DNA of 64,000 bases from assembly GCF_047663525.1 (NCBI RefSeq), contig NC_092587.1:144204001-144268000 (forward strand), written 5' to 3'. This DNA is from Anas platyrhynchos. Taxonomy: Eukaryota > Chordata > Aves > Anseriformes > Anatidae. Positions 35,421 to 50,000 of the stretch are shown here, one piece after another (position 1 is the stretch's first letter; every line of letters starts with the position of its first letter). The notes under the pieces are model-generated. The model worked only from the letters and a program-made list of their open reading frames with translations, was not told the DNA's origin and ran no database searches. The position numbers were made by a program, and so were the translations under genes.

Positions 35421-38400
35421 AATTGAGCCAGATGAATTTATGAGCACCGTACCCCTGTGTGAGTAACCCACAGACTGCTACAGAGCACCCCATGCCTCCA
35501 GGCTTAAGAGCTGCCATCAAAGAATTGAAAGTACCTTACTTGATGTAGAAATGTAAAAATACTCTCAAAGGAATCTTGATGTTTTGGGACCCCAGCCATC
35601 AGAAAGGCTCTAAAAGAGAAAACAGCACCTGGGGGTTGTTTTATGTGAAGTTTTTGGCTGATGCTGTGGTTCGATGCACCTGTGTAGGCCCAGGTGGGGC
35701 CTACGACAGGAAAGACACCAATTGCCCTTGCCCCATCCCCACCCTACCCCCAAATGCATGCTCCCATAGCCTCTGATACAGGATCACCTGTTTGGTGAGG
35801 CTCTTTAGCCTGCCAATCCCACTGGGAGCCAAGTTTCCACTGCAAATAAAAAATAATTGGAAATAAATTCAGGTCAGAGCGAGGACTTCAGTGCGTGGGC
35901 AGTTGAGCTCCACCTCAGGGCCTAGGGCAGCCAGGCAGGGATGTTAAAAAAGCACCTTTTGACTTGGATGGTGGGATATGAATGGATACCAAAAGCCACA
36001 AAGGGCACAGGTTTCTTACTTGTTCTCTCCAAAATATATTGTGAAGACCACATGTGAAGATATGGAGTCTTTTATTTTTTGGGGAGCAGGGCGGTGGGTT
36101 CTGCATGGCCAGACAGAAGTTATTCTCTGTTTCTATTTCTGCAGTCATTTTCATTGGGTCTCTTTTCAAATCTGTTAAACTTCCCTCTTCTAGGAACCCT
36201 ACAGATTTGATCCTTCACCTCATTTTGGGGTGTAATTTGGTCAGTGGGAAACGACAGCGAGAAAGGAACACTGATCGAAAAACAGAAAAGATGACTGAGC
36301 AGAAATCTGACTCCTCCACGGTTTTTAGTCCAAGTGTTACGTCAAGCTCCGGTTCCCCCAAGAGGGATTGTCAAAGAATGGGAACCTGAGGCTCTGAATC
36401 TGTGGAGCTCACCTCCACACGTGAGATTTAAAAGAAACAATGGGCAGAAAGAAAGCAGTGAAAATGGGAGTTGAGCTAACCACCTCTTCCTTAGCAAATG
36501 TCTGTGGTTTCAACAGGGAAAAAAATATGAAACCAGAAGTGGTCTGAGGTGTAAGAGGGCAATAAAAGAACTAAGTACAGGTATTCAAAAAGCTCCCTTT
36601 TAAATTATTTGGAAAGACTCTTGCACAACTGGCTCCTGCTTTACCGGAATATGAATAACAACAATAATCTTCAGGCAGAGCTCCTTATCCTGCCAAGGTT
36701 TCTACATTGTCATATTCCCTAAATGCTGGTTTTAATTTAAGAGTTTGATTTTTTTTTTTTTTTAATCACCATGGAAAGCATTTAATTCTTGAGCAATTTT
36801 ATATGTGTCACAGTTTATCTGTAGTTCTTTTCATTCATTCTTTTCTAATTAATTTGGTATTTAAAAAGGATTGGAGCTACAGTGCTTCTCAAGAAGACTG
36901 TTGTCTGCAATTAAATAGTTTATATTAAAATTTTCCAAGGAAAACAGGGGGATTTCCTCATACTATTTATCGAAAGGTATGCAGCTAAATCTCCATTACT
37001 GTCCTAGAAGTCCCAAATTCGTCATTTCTACAGAATCTAGATTTACACATTTGCCGTTTTAAGCTGTTCTCTGTGCAAGTTTTGCTTAGACTCCAGAAAA
37101 TCCCTTCCCACACAAAGACCTCAGAGCCTCAGTTACACCACGGCAAAGCAGCAGCAAGTGTTCAGCTGGAAGATACAAGCTGTGTTACTCAAAAAAAACA
37201 ACACTTTTTTTTTTTCAGAAAAAAAGAAAATGCAATGTGCCAGCAGTAACCTGTACTGACACGGTGGCCTCTGAATGAGATTTTAAACTATTTTCATGTT
37301 ATTTATCTATTTGAGCTTCTGTGGAAGGGACAAAGTTTGTATTTGGGCCTGGTTTGATGACATGATGAGAAACAACAACAGTGTTTCTCTTCCATATGAG
37401 AACTGGCTCACCAGTTGTCGTCCAAGAGCCGGAGATGGTTCAAGTGCAGGGACAAAGCCATGTGGCTGAGGCCACCAAGTGCTTCCAGCACAGCACTCAG
37501 CAAACTGCAGCTCACCAAAGAGTGACCTGATGAAAATACGATTGTGTTTCTGAACATGGAAGTGAACGGCTTGGTCCCTTAAGTGTGCTCAGAGAGCAAT
37601 AAGCACAAGGAGGTCCGCCAAATCAGAACAAAGTGGAAGGAAGACATCCTAACCCCTTAAATATGCCTACTTTTAAATGACAACGGAGCCCTGCTAGCCC
37701 AAACCTGCTGTGCCAGCAGCCCAGTTTTGCTGAATACTAGCCTCCTACTGCTCGGTGTGATTGCCACCAGAAAAACTGCTGTGCTTAAAGCCTTGCTCTA
37801 AATTTTTGTTTATTTGCTTTGACTGATGCCAAAATACTTCTTTTTTTTTTAGTCCACAGAGGACATAGTCTATCTGGAGAGCAAGCAAACACCACGCTGC
37901 AGTCATATGCCCTTCCAAATAATGACGCACTGCCAAAACACTCAGGTTGGAAAGTTTCTACTGAATTACGTATGGGGCTGAGGCTTTGCTCTTACTGCTT
38001 CATTTATTCCACACACACACCTTCATGGTCACACCTCCCTTAATTCTAGTGTAAAGGTGGAATTCTTCTACAGGGGAATTCTTCTTTCCAGAAATAACCA
38101 TTTCCACATTAGGATGGGTAACCCACTACACAGCAGTAGAGTTCACGTGCAGATAAGGTTTTAGAGCTGAGATATCCTGCCCTTAAGAGTAGGAATTGCA
38201 CTCATATTTTTGGCAGAAATTTCCTCCTCTGTATTAGCAGAAGTAAATAGCTGTTTGTCAGCAGCCTTGTGGAGCTGGCAAATTCAACTTTCAGGAAGAT
38301 CTGTTACCTACAAATCAGAAGTAGGCTGAAGCGTGGATCGAAAATCAAACACAAAGTGGTCCTGAAATTTGGGATGAAGATAAAAGGTGAGAATCAGAGC

Positions 38401-38606
38401 TGCACCCTGGCTGCAATACCATCGCAATGACACAGTGACATGGCATCCTGCCAGAAAAGTCCAGAGCACTGGCTCGAGATCCCCAGTCCCTCTGCTGCTG
38501 GTGCTCCACGTGCTGGCCCAAAGGGATGTTCCTGCTCTCTGGAGTTTGCCCTGAATCAAGGCTGCATCTCAGGAGCCACTGACAGACAGAAAGGGGATCT
38601 CAAGAA

Positions 38607-38631
38607 CAAACAAACAAACAAACAAACAAAC
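38607..38631. repeat. (CAAA)6 microsatellite
   Basis: Six uninterrupted CAAA units. Confidence 0.95.
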
Positions 38632-41600
38632 TTTTATGGTTATTCCCTAAATCCATAGATATGGGAGCACTAAATGGGGTATATTGTCATTAAGGATTTC
38701 TCCTCACTTTAGTACCCATATGGAGGTCACTCCCTCAGCAGATTGAAGTCATTTCGGAACAAAAGGTTTTGATATCTTTCCTCTGGCTTAAGACGCCTCC
38801 ATCTGTGCACGGTGTAGGCTGGGAGCCCCAGGCGGATTCATTTGCTCTGAGAGTCCTGCCAGAAAACCAGGGCTGGGGCCCCCTGGGTCTTTCACTGGAG
38901 GAGATGGCCAGAAAGCCCTGCAAGTGCTGTCTCCTTATGGCTATTTGCATCTTCCTCCTGTCCTTTTTCCTCTTGTTCCTGCCTGGAAAGCAATTTACAT
39001 GTGCAGATGAGGGAATTACTGCTCAGAGAGAATTCTGTTACGAGCACAAGAAGCTTCAGTAATACCATAACATTTTGTGAATTGAGACTGGGTTTTGCTT
39101 AGTGAGGAAAAAAAAAAATAAATAAAATGCTTTTTGAAAAAAAATTGAGTCAGTTCCACTTTTTTTCAAAATTAAATGCATTTCTTTTCAGCTTTCTGTT
39201 TCAATGTTTCCTTGAAGTTTACTTTCTAGTAATTTCAATGTGAATAAAAATGCTCAAAGCAGAAAAATGATGCATGAGATCAAACCAAGTATTTATCCTC
39301 AAATTATTTTTCATAAACCTTTTGATTTCACAGATTTCAATAGTTTCTGTTTCAATGCAAATCTAAATCTTTTTTCCTTTTCTTTCATCTTTTTCTGAAC
39401 ATCTTTTTCTGTAGATCTGAATCTACAATTGAAGATATCTATTATCTTTGCTATCCTACTTCCAGGTAACGTGAATAACCAATGCCTGGTTTCAGAGAAG
39501 ACTTTTCATTACCGGTAATTTAACACAGAGATTCTTAACTTTCTGATTAAAGAAATGGAAATACTTGTGATCCTTCATCTCAATCATAAGCTGAATGCCA
39601 GCAGGCAGAAGATACTGCTTATGATGAGCTGTAAAGAAAGGATGGTTCCAGCATGTTCTATAAAGCTGAGCCAGAAAATAAAAGGACATGAGTGGAGATG
39701 AAGCCTCTGTAAAAATGCATTCATTTCAGAGCTGGCTTCAAAGCATTTTCACTCTCAGTTGAGGAGTGCTGAGAGTTTGTTGTCCACAAATCCTCAGGAG
39801 CCAAACTTCAGACATTCAGGGCCATGGCATTCCATGTGGATTTGGTGTTTTGCTTATTTAAATGTTTTCCATGAACTCAGTTCATGTCACCATTAAAGTC
39901 TTGACTCTCTAGGGCAAATCCCTGTAGTTGTTCAAAAAAAATCTGGTCACTGGGGGCATCACTGATATTTTCCTCAAGTGGGTTCCCTTCTCTTTTCACG
40001 TTCATCCCCACCAATGGGGAAGGTAATAGTTAAAAAAAAAAAAAATCACTTTTCCAATGCCCTGTACACCTAAATATCTAATGTGAAAGCGTAAAAGGGG
40101 TTGTTATCTGAAAGAATTTTACATCTGGAAGTGATTTCGAAAGCCAGCACATATGCCACAGACTTAAAAAGAAGCTAAACAAAGTAGACAGATGGTCAGC
40201 CACCAAATTAGATGCAATCAGAATGTGGAAAGATAATTTCTCACATTCCCTCTCCCCAGCTTCTCACGTAGATACTGGACTTGGCAAGCTGTCGCTTCTC
40301 TCCTGCGAGCGCTTACAGTAGAGCTGGGAGCTCTGAGTGCTGCCAGGCCCAGCAGAAGTTGCAGATTTCCACAGGCTGAGTCCCTCAGACACGTTTCCCG
40401 AGGTGCTGGGTGCTCTGGCCCCGCGTGGCTGCTTACATTCCCCTCCTGTGCCCGCGGCTTCACGGTGCAGTAACATCTCGCAGCTACACAATGTGAAGTG
40501 CTGACTTAGGCTTTGACACTCAGTCCAGTTCTCACGGCTAATCTGTTGTATCAACAGTTTTGTTTTTTTTTTTTTTTTTTACAGGTTTATTTTCCAGTGG
40601 GACTGGGATCGTGTGGCCCGGGCTGATCCCCGTGACCTCTGGCCTGGGATCTGGCGTGCACAAAGCTGGATTATGGCACCACGTTTTCCCCTGGACGTGT
40701 ACACGTTAAGGCTGAGTGCCTTTGAGTAACAGACGTGCTGTTCTCATTTGTCGTTTGGCTTCCCCTGAAGGTTTTGAAGCACACAAGCTAATCCTGGCAG
40801 CACAAAGGAGGGAATGTAGCACCTGAGGCAGGACGTAAAAGCCTCCCCCTGCATCTCCCCTCTCCTTTTTCCCCATTTTCATTTCTCCCTGCTGTCCTTG
40901 ATGACTGTGTAATTTCACCCAAGCCAGAGGCTTAGCAGACCCCATGCTGGTGCTCTTAATGAAGGTGGATCAGGGAAAAACAGTGTCAGGCCAAGTAAGT
41001 TGGCAACAGCAAAGGGAAAAAAGAGGGCAGGTGCTTTTGACAACACCACTACCCTAAACAGATTGCGCCTGTGCTGTCTAACCACACCTTTAGCTATGCC
41101 TCCACCACCCATGTTAGCTTCTAAGATCACCATGTAAGAAACAGCAGAGGCTTTCCCAATACTATGAGGCTCTGAGAAACCTTAAGGCAGCATTGAACTC
41201 TGGACATTTGAAAGGTGGGGATCATTTTTCTGTGCTCGTCCCTCTGCTGGGACCCATGTCACTAGTGAAGGAACCACATTAATGTGTAACTAGGGTGTTT
41301 TCCCATGGGGCAGGACACAAAACTTCAATGCAGTGTAGCTGCTGAGGACACCGCTTCCCCCTGCCAGCGTCTCCCTCAGACACGAGCCCAACACCGCCCC
41401 TGCTGCTGTGGTTAACTTGGGTCAGAAGCAGTCTGTCTCAAAGGGAAGGATTTTGTCCTGCTGTGTTTTGACACTTCACTATTTCATTTCCTTCTGCGTG
41501 ACATTTAAGCTGGCAGGGATTTCTTCATTTCCACAGCAAGACAAGCGCCCGTACTGTAGATCTACAGCCACATGCTACGGGACAGCATCTTGAGAGATTA

Positions 41601-42748
41601 TTTGTGGCCCATTTCCACCAATTCTCCACAAATGAGCTGGAGGATCTGGCAGCAACTTTCCCCAAAGTTTCCCATTAAGGGTTAGTTAATATTTCGCTCC
41701 TGTTTTAGTGATCTTTTCGCAGATCCCTGTCTTCTCCCCTGCAAAACTGTCCTGAGAGACTCAGGTGTTTTCCTCTTTGGTTAGAGCAGTGCCAGTCCCC
41801 TAAGGTGTCTTAGGGGATACCTTTTGATGCCAGGTGAACATAACACCTCACAGCCATGAAATGACAAAAGCAGTGAGCACAGATGTTAAAAAGACAAAGT
41901 ATTCCTCCTTGAGATGATGTTAGAGGGTGTTTGCCCGAGTGTAGAGTAAACACCATCAAAACAGCCCCTTGTCTGGTTAGACATGGCTTTGGGCTCCTCG
42001 TAGCTCCTTCCATCTCCCAGAAATGATGAGATGGAGCCCCTGGTAGACAGCAGGAGCTATCAAATTGTTAAATTGTCAAGTTGTTTTTGAAGCTATCAAG
42101 ACAGCGTTAGGAAAGCTTATCAAAACCACTTCCTACTTGGAACATGGCACAGGGTTCGATTTACTTGAGAATTGTCCTCCCCAAGAGACTGCATGCTCTG
42201 TGAAACCTCCTCCAGATAAAAATAGATTGAAAAGATAGGAAGTGTTTGTAGTGGTCCCAGTCATCGGGATGCAAGCCAGGAAAAAACAGATTGTCCCCTG
42301 TCAACTATTAACATAATTAAGGAGAAGTTTGACTCTGATCAGTTTGGGTTATCTCCCAGTCTGGCAGACTTCGTAGCTAGATTTCCTTTTCTTTGGAGAT
42401 CTCATTGCAGGTTGGCTGGGACATTTCAATTTTATGCCAAGAACACAACTACTGGCACCAGCACTTCTGTCAGAGTAGCAGCCATAGGTTTATGGACCTT
42501 AACTGTGCTATCCAACCGCTTTGAGTAGTCAAGACCTAAGTCTTAGAGGCAGGCTTGATGCCACTGCCACATTTTCTTGTCCTGCTAACAAACGCTGGTG
42601 GCGTGTTGGTCTCAACTTTCGCTTTTCCCCCATCCTATACTGACTGCAAAATTCAACGACGGAAGTCAGATATTTAGTTGCCCTATCTAAGGATTTGTTA
42701 TCAGCCATCTAGCCAAATCAATCTATTATTTTTGTCAAACCAGAAATT

Positions 42749-42778
42749 AAAAAAAAAAAAAGGGGGGGGGGGGGGGGG
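42749..42778. repeat. Homopolymer pair A13 then G17
   Basis: Thirteen A directly followed by seventeen G. A smaller G5 run follows after AA. Confidence 0.95.
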
Positions 42779-45700
42779 AAGGGGGCAAATAACAGCTTCC
42801 AACAGGTACCAAACACCTCTGCTAAATCTCCTCAGATTTGCACAAGAGGCTTACTGTATTCTGAGCTGCATAAAGAACATCAGTGCACGGGCACAAACCA
42901 GTCCCCACAGGCCTGCTTTGCCATCTTTTACTCATCCACTCCCAGCGCTTTATGTAGGCAAATCCTGGTGCTCACAAAAGCGTCTGTCTCGGCCAACTCC
43001 GTGTTTGCAAAACATGCTGGCTTCATCACACGAAGGGCACCTGGGAAGGGCTACCACCAGATTTGCCAGCTTTGTGTCAACACAGGAAGGCCGCAGAAAA
43101 GGCTTTTACTACATTATCTTGCACAGGCAAGTTCACCCAGCAAACATGACAGGGAAGATTGATCACCCCTTTAAACAATTCCCCTTGCTAAAGCCAGAAC
43201 ACAAGCAGCGTCACCTTGCCACCTGAGCTTCACATTCACAAATACTTTAACTTAGGTCTGGGGCCGGCCTTTTACTCCTACAGCTGGGGTGAGATGAGGA
43301 AAATACGAAAGTTGCAGGCTTTTTAAAGCAAGAAGCTCAAAGCCTGCTGCATGGGGGCACTTTTTAAATAGTTTGATTAAATAATTTGATTTGGTCCGGC
43401 TTCAGCTGCCACTTTTCCTCCTCGACCCTTCTCTACCGCAAGCCACCTGAGCAGGCCGCAGCTGGGCCAGCAGAGCTGGGCAGGGGGAAGGCCACAGTGT
43501 GGCTCCATGCGAGGAGCTAAGTGAAGCCTTTCCTCTCCCCAGAAAGGGTCTGAGAAATGCTCCAGGGAGAACAAAAAGGGAATTTCAGCTGAAACAGCTA
43601 CCAAAGGATGGAGCTCAGTGTGTGACTGGGCACCTTTCACCTATTTGGCTGCCTGGCTGCTGGTGACAGGTCCATGGCACAAACCCAGAACTGACTCAGA
43701 GCTGCTCCAAGGAGCTTGTTGGTTGGTGAAAAGACAACAGAGGCTGGAAGCTGGGAGGTTTGCAGATAGGTTGCTGGCCTCAAAAACACGTATGGGAACC
43801 ACTCACCTTGCTATCAAACAGGAGGGAGAAAGTGCTCACCTTCATCCCTCCCCTTTGGCACACAGCAAAGTGAAAAAACACCCAAGCAGCTGCAGAAGTT
43901 TTAGTAAAAAGAAATGTAAAAGCTTGCTGCTTTCTACGGAGAAGACTGTCTGCTGGGACTCCGGCTGCCTGACTCCAAGGAAAAGGTGTGTGGTTACTGC
44001 TGACACTGATTGCTCAGCTGCTTACCGCCGAGAAGAGGCAGTTGCCATCCCACAAAGGGAAAGCTGAAATCTCAATGCTGTCAATAAGAAATTAGAGGAA
44101 GGAATTATTTTACCACACAAGTCGGGTGGTAAAACGGGAAGGAAATTACCAACTTCAGCACTGAAGCTGAATCCCAGCTTTATTGCTGAAACTAAGCAGA
44201 GCGGCATGCGGGCGTTTCTAGCCAGGGACTGAGTCACTTCAGGAGTCACAGTTCTGCTGGTACATGCCCATAGCAAACAGCCAAGGCCTGATGGTGGCTG
44301 CCAGCCCACGTATCAAACAGTAGAGGAGGACTTGATCCAGTTGTGTCATACTGAGAGTGCTAGCTAATTAAAAATGGAAACTTAACCCCAGATCTGCAGT
44401 GATAACATCAGACAAGGGGATTGTTGGCATTAGATTGTTTCTCTCTCGGCATCCCATCCCTTCCAGATGGGAATTATTTGTACTTGGATATGTGCTAAGT
44501 CTTTAATTAGAGTGCTCAGAGATTTATAGTTGAAAAGATCTACACAAGGCAAAAATAGTAACAATTATTATTCCTATGGTGATCTTTTCCATTACCAGCT
44601 GTTTAAAAATATGTATAATATGCTAAGTATGAGGCCTTATTGCTTCCTTTGTTTAACTCTGTATTTTTTTTTTCAGTATATATCTTTCAATTTCTTTTGC
44701 TTTATCTCCTTGACTGCCTCTTCATGAGCTAGACCCTATTGGACAAAGCGATACACAGAAAAGGAGGAGATGGGCATTACCCCAGTCCTTTACAGTTTGA
44801 TGGCAGCATAAAAGATAAGAGAGAGTGATTAAAGGGCTGAGACAAAGCTAGGCAGTGCAATTGGCAGCAGTGTCATTAGCCTACTGTGACTGCTGCTGGT
44901 GGCATGGCAAAGAGGGATTTTAAGGAAGAAGAGCTGTGGGGAGGATCAGGAGGGTGCTTTGATGATGCCTGTGGGGAATGGCTTTCTAAGAGAACGGGGA
45001 AGAGTCTCAGCCTTTCTCTTCATGGTGCTTCATGGCACAGCCCAGGGCCAACCAGGCAGGGGCTACAGCCTTGTTAGTCACATTTGTTCCTGCTACAGAG
45101 GATCACATTTGCAGTGCAGAAGAGACATGGCTTATGAAGTACTGTTTAGTAGCCCTTCACACATCACACAGAACAAACTCAGAAACTGAGAGGTATCTTA
45201 AAAAGCCAACCACAAAGAAAGGGATGTGTCTTATTGTTACTTTTTTTGTTATTGTCGTTGTTTGTTCATAAGTGCAAGTAGCTGCATTGTACAATTTTTA
45301 AAAGTATTGCTCTGCAGTCATTCCCTGGATCATCTTCTCATGCTTCGTGGAGCAGAACACAGACTGGGGAGCACTGATGTTACCCATCCCCGTGCCTGGA
45401 AGTCGGGTCATCTGTACTTAAATTAGTTTAAGACGTTACCCAGCTGAGGGCCTGCTCCCACCTACAGTGACAGAGCAAGAAGATGGCAAGAAGTGGGACG
45501 ACGATGAGCTCAGGAGAGCTCTGCTCAGCCGAACCACAGCGGATGGCTAACCACCTCCACAAGCAACCAGCATGGCAAAAGACTAGGACGGAAGCATTTG
45601 CAGAAGAGACAGGACTTTCACACATGAAAGTGTTTGTGCACTGATCATTCAAACAATTTCCCTCTCATGGTAGTTTTCTGTTCCATGTAATTGTGCAACA

Positions 45701-46839
45701 GGGAACGACATATCGGGTTATTTTTATTAGGAAGAATGGGATTCAGGTTACGAAAGTCAGGAGGTGCTACATTCAGACTCAGTCACAACCAATGCAAAAG
45801 GAAATGTAATGAAACATGTCAGAGACTTCATGTGTTTTCTTAGAAGACTGAAGCATTTTTGGCCATATTTTCTGTGAGACAAATATGGCGAGTTATTGCC
45901 ACCTCTTCATTTTGAGCATTTTTACATTGCATATGTCCTGAATTGTACACATTAATTCCTTCTAAAGAACATTATATTCTTTCCATAATGCATCCTGTGA
46001 CTCAGACGCAGAAAATCTGTCGCTAAAGCCTGTTGTCTATATAACCTGCCAGTATACTGGAAATGAGTACCGAGAAGTAGAACAAACATCCTTCAAGGGG
46101 AAGAATATCCCTCCTTTCTTAAGAATGGAAGCTTGATAATGAGCAAACATTGTTTAACAGGCTTTGCTTATTCATAAGAAAAGATGAAAAAGACATCCAG
46201 GAGAGCTGCAACCCGCACAAAGGATTGCAGCTCCTTGAAGGTCAGACTGACATACTGGTGGTTTGCTTAGGCACAAGACAAAGGCTTGTGGAGTGGATCT
46301 ATTGTCAGGAACTCCCACAACATATCAAATACCACTCGTTCAGTAGTGTTACTAAACAGACACAATAAGAAAATATTATTTCTCCCTTTTTAAGACACTT
46401 GTACCTTTTAGAGATTCCAGCACAGACAAAATCCACCATTTTCAGTGAAGGTGAAGGCTTCTGAATAGAAGTAAGAGATCTCTTCCCCTTTACTGGAGGG
46501 CACAGCTGATGGTTATCTACGGGCACGTACAGTTATGATGCCATTATCAAGGACATTTTAATCTCTGGCTTTTAATTCCTTTTAAATAACTGTGTTTGCT
46601 TTGGTTGTTACTGGTGGAAGAAGCACTTGGGAATTTTTTGGTCAGATGAGAACCAAAACCAAACACTACATTATATACATGGTAAAGATCAAAGGACTTA
46701 GAATAACATACTAAACATTTTGTTCGCTTGGGTGTAACATGTCATCTCCAGGCATGTTTCTGGAGCAGGTTGCATGAGAAAAGGCTTTGGAGGGAAAGAG
46801 AGCCTTTCAACAACGTGAATAAAGACAAAGGAGGACGCA

Positions 46840-47000
46840 GAATTCACAGGCACAGCTAATCAGCCTGCTGGGCGGTACATAAAGAGGCTGGGGGGGCGAG
46901 GAGCTTTGCAGGAGCCTGGGCTAGCCAGAAGCGAATATCAAAGCGCAGTGTTCCTGTGATGCAGGTCAGCGTGAGGCCTTGCCGTGAGGCCTTGCCATCT
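46840..47000 (+). promoter_or_regulatory. Weak promoter-like segment with a 13-bp tandem duplication
   Basis: A CATAAAG TATA-like element at about 46878-46884 is followed by a GC-rich stretch. GTGAGGCCTTGCC is directly duplicated at 46971-46983 and 46984-46996. No coding exon is recognised downstream, so this is only a possible non-coding transcript start. Confidence 0.15.
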
Positions 47001-50000
47001 GGCCCTGAGATACTGACAACTGGCTAGGTCGTGTTTTTATATGGACTTAACTGACACACTGCTACCAGAGCTAAACCATAAAAACTATATTTCTTGCTGG
47101 AGGGAATGTTAACCCTCAGTGGCTGAACAAAACATATTTTTTGGTTCTTGAGAGAAACTCCCAGGCCTAATCCTTAAGGTCTGCGTACCTCCCGGGAGAG
47201 TTGTTGTCAAATACGTGGCACATTTGAGAAGTATTTCACCTCGTCAGGGGATGTGCTAGCAGAGAAAGACAGCCTCAGTGAATCCACATAGAAGAGGTTA
47301 CTCTCTGGAGGAAAAGCTGATGATGTATTGCAGTCGTGATATAAAATATGGTGTGTCCTACAACAGCAACTCTGAGTCCCTGGAATAACTCAAAGCACCT
47401 AGCTGTACTGCTGGTAATTCATGTACCCATCGCATTTGTTAGCAGGCAGATGACAGGCCATAAAACTACACACGTAGCCTTGCATCAATCATGGTGTGAT
47501 AAGCGTGGACAAGTTACATATGGGTGACAGAGAATGAGGAAAAAAATCAGACAAAAATGCAGAGAGTTCACAACATGAGTCTCTTCTTATGCCACCAGAG
47601 GAATACAAAAAACACTGGATTTTCTGAGCCATTTTAAAAGATACTGGTAACTTCTGTCTCCCTTCTACTTCTGTATGTCAATCAAGATGATATAATAAGG
47701 ATAATGCCTCTCCAGTCATAAATCAGTGCTGAACAAACTTCCTCCTGGAAGCAGCAAAGCTGTGAGTTTTCCAGATTTATTTCTGAATGTAGAGGGGTGG
47801 ATGGACGCGTCTTGCTCAAGCACAGCTTCGTAGGAGCTCAATGAACTGATCCAAAACCAGTTGCTTAGGTTTCCTGTAAGGAGGTGGATGTCTGAAACAA
47901 GAGAGATGACACATCTCCTGGAGATGCCCACACACGGCTGCTGTGGGCACACACCTCCCTGGCTGCGGGGGGAGCCCGGGCCCTGCTGTGGGATGATGCA
48001 GCCAGCACACAGATGGTGGTGGTGGGAAGGGGCATCCCACGGGGGGGCAGCTGATTGATCTCTGCGGGGTGTGCAGTGCCCCCAGTGCTTTGAGCAGCCC
48101 GCCCAAGTGCCAACACCTCCAATTCTGGGAGTTAAATGGAGGGCAGACTGCTCGGGGCAGCACCAGGCAAACCTTCAGCTGTGAAAAAAAAAAAAAAAAG
48201 AAAATAATAATGGGAGAGACACCATAAAAAAACAAACCACTTGTATTGGGACAGTGCTCATCCTCACATCCCTGCTCTCAGCCTCGGCTTTGCTGCTGCC
48301 CTGGTGCCAGTCAGTGGGGAGTGAATCACCACAGCAGCATGATGAATCAGCAAACAGAGAGCACATTTCCTCACGTTATCTAATGGTGATGCACTGAGGA
48401 TGTGGCTGATTAGAGAGCCATCCTCTCCCTGGCAGACTTTCTCAGCTGGTTTGCTAACCGGTAGGGTGAAGCTGATGACCTGTCAGCCAGAAACGTTCGC
48501 ACCCCCCTGCAGGTTACCTGTTATGCAGCAATAGCCACAAATATGTAAAATATGCAAAAAATGCAAAAGATAAAAAAAAATCCCCCTCTTTTTTTTTTTT
48601 TTTTTTCTTGTCCTCTTGTGAAGGATTGGCGACTGTGCTGTTAACTCCTCTGAGACCATGGTGAGGCCGCAGCTACTCACGTCAAAGAGCTGTGGATGGG
48701 GGATGAAAGCAATCTGCTGCCAAGAGTGGCAGCAAACCCACATGCCATCTGAGTGCAAGCCATTTTTGTAAATACTTGCAGCCACGCGGGCTCGAGTCTT
48801 AGCTGTGAACAGTATCCTTGTTTTTGACTCTGCAACAGTACTTTCTTGCTGTTTGTCTATACAGGAAGGGAGTTTTTTTGTTCCTTTGCTTTTCTTTTTC
48901 CAATGTATTTGGGGCTCTACAAATATATTTTGTGTGTTGGGAAAAAGGAACACAATTTGAGGAAGCGTAACTAAGCCCGATTATTATAGACAAGCTTGAT
49001 AGGTCTGGCCAGAAAACTACCTTGGTTTCAATTGTTTGTAACTTTAAACAGATGGTCTGAATTTTTCCATTCTCTGACTTCAGTTTGATTTAATCAGAGG
49101 CTTGGGAGGGGGGTGAGCTTCTATCTTTTCATGTCAGCTGTGGGTCAGGCACTACAAAATAGCACTAAGGGACGCAGCGTTGTTTTTTCATGTTAAAAAA
49201 TATGTAAAGGTTGCAATGTCACCATCCTCAGGAGGAAGGAATGACAGCTTGGCAGGAAATGTACTTTTGCCTATTTCCAGGTTACAACTATCTGAAAAAA
49301 AAATATGTGTTGCATATGTAAAGACCTGCTAGGGACTTTTATCTTTATTTTCTGGAGGCAAGGTCTAGCTTAGAGCTGAACAGGCCCTCCTCTATAATTG
49401 CAGTTCCCTCAGTCTCTTGCCCATCCTGAGTACAGGTGAGGAACCGAGACCTGGAAGTCTTTCTCTTCTATATTTTGAGTCCCAGAAAGAAGCTGAGAAA
49501 AAGCCTTTCTCACAAGTATTACTTTGGGTTAACTGGCTTTGATTAGAGAAAGCGTCAAATAATGTCAGCTGCTCCAAAAGCTGGGTCCTCAACATCTCAA
49601 GCTGGCCATCCCAAATGGTTAACGCACACAACGTGGACACTTCTGACACGGGTCTGAGTTCCCTTGTGTAGTCTGGAGATGATGCCACCCTCATGGTTTG
49701 CATATAAGTCCCATAGGAAGTCTTCGGAGAAAATGATTGTCTTCTCAAAACAAGATGGGTGGGATGTTCAACAAATAGGGCTTGAGAACCTATGAGGGGA
49801 AAAAAAAAATTGCCTACGTGACAGTGAGTGCTATCCATGCCGGGACTGCCTACTGTCTGCTCGTAATGAAAGAAAAAAGAGTCCTTGGAAAAAATAAAAA
49901 ATAATAAAAATAATAAAAATTGCTATGTGTAAGACATTTGACGTCCAGCTCTGGTTATATTTTCCTCCTCCATCAAACCACAAAGTTTGAACCCCAGCAT

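Larger units (their letters stand above)
35421..46839. other. Intergenic stretch, no gene recognised
   Basis: Holds simple repeats: (CAAA)n at 38607-38631, poly(T) near 40560-40580 and an A13G17 run at 42749-42778. Open frames here are short or run through homopolymers and match no family I know. Confidence 0.6.

Noticed and set aside
42678-43226. 182-codon plus-strand open frame
   Set aside because: It runs directly through the A13/G17 homopolymers (Lys then Gly runs) and has no recognisable domain.
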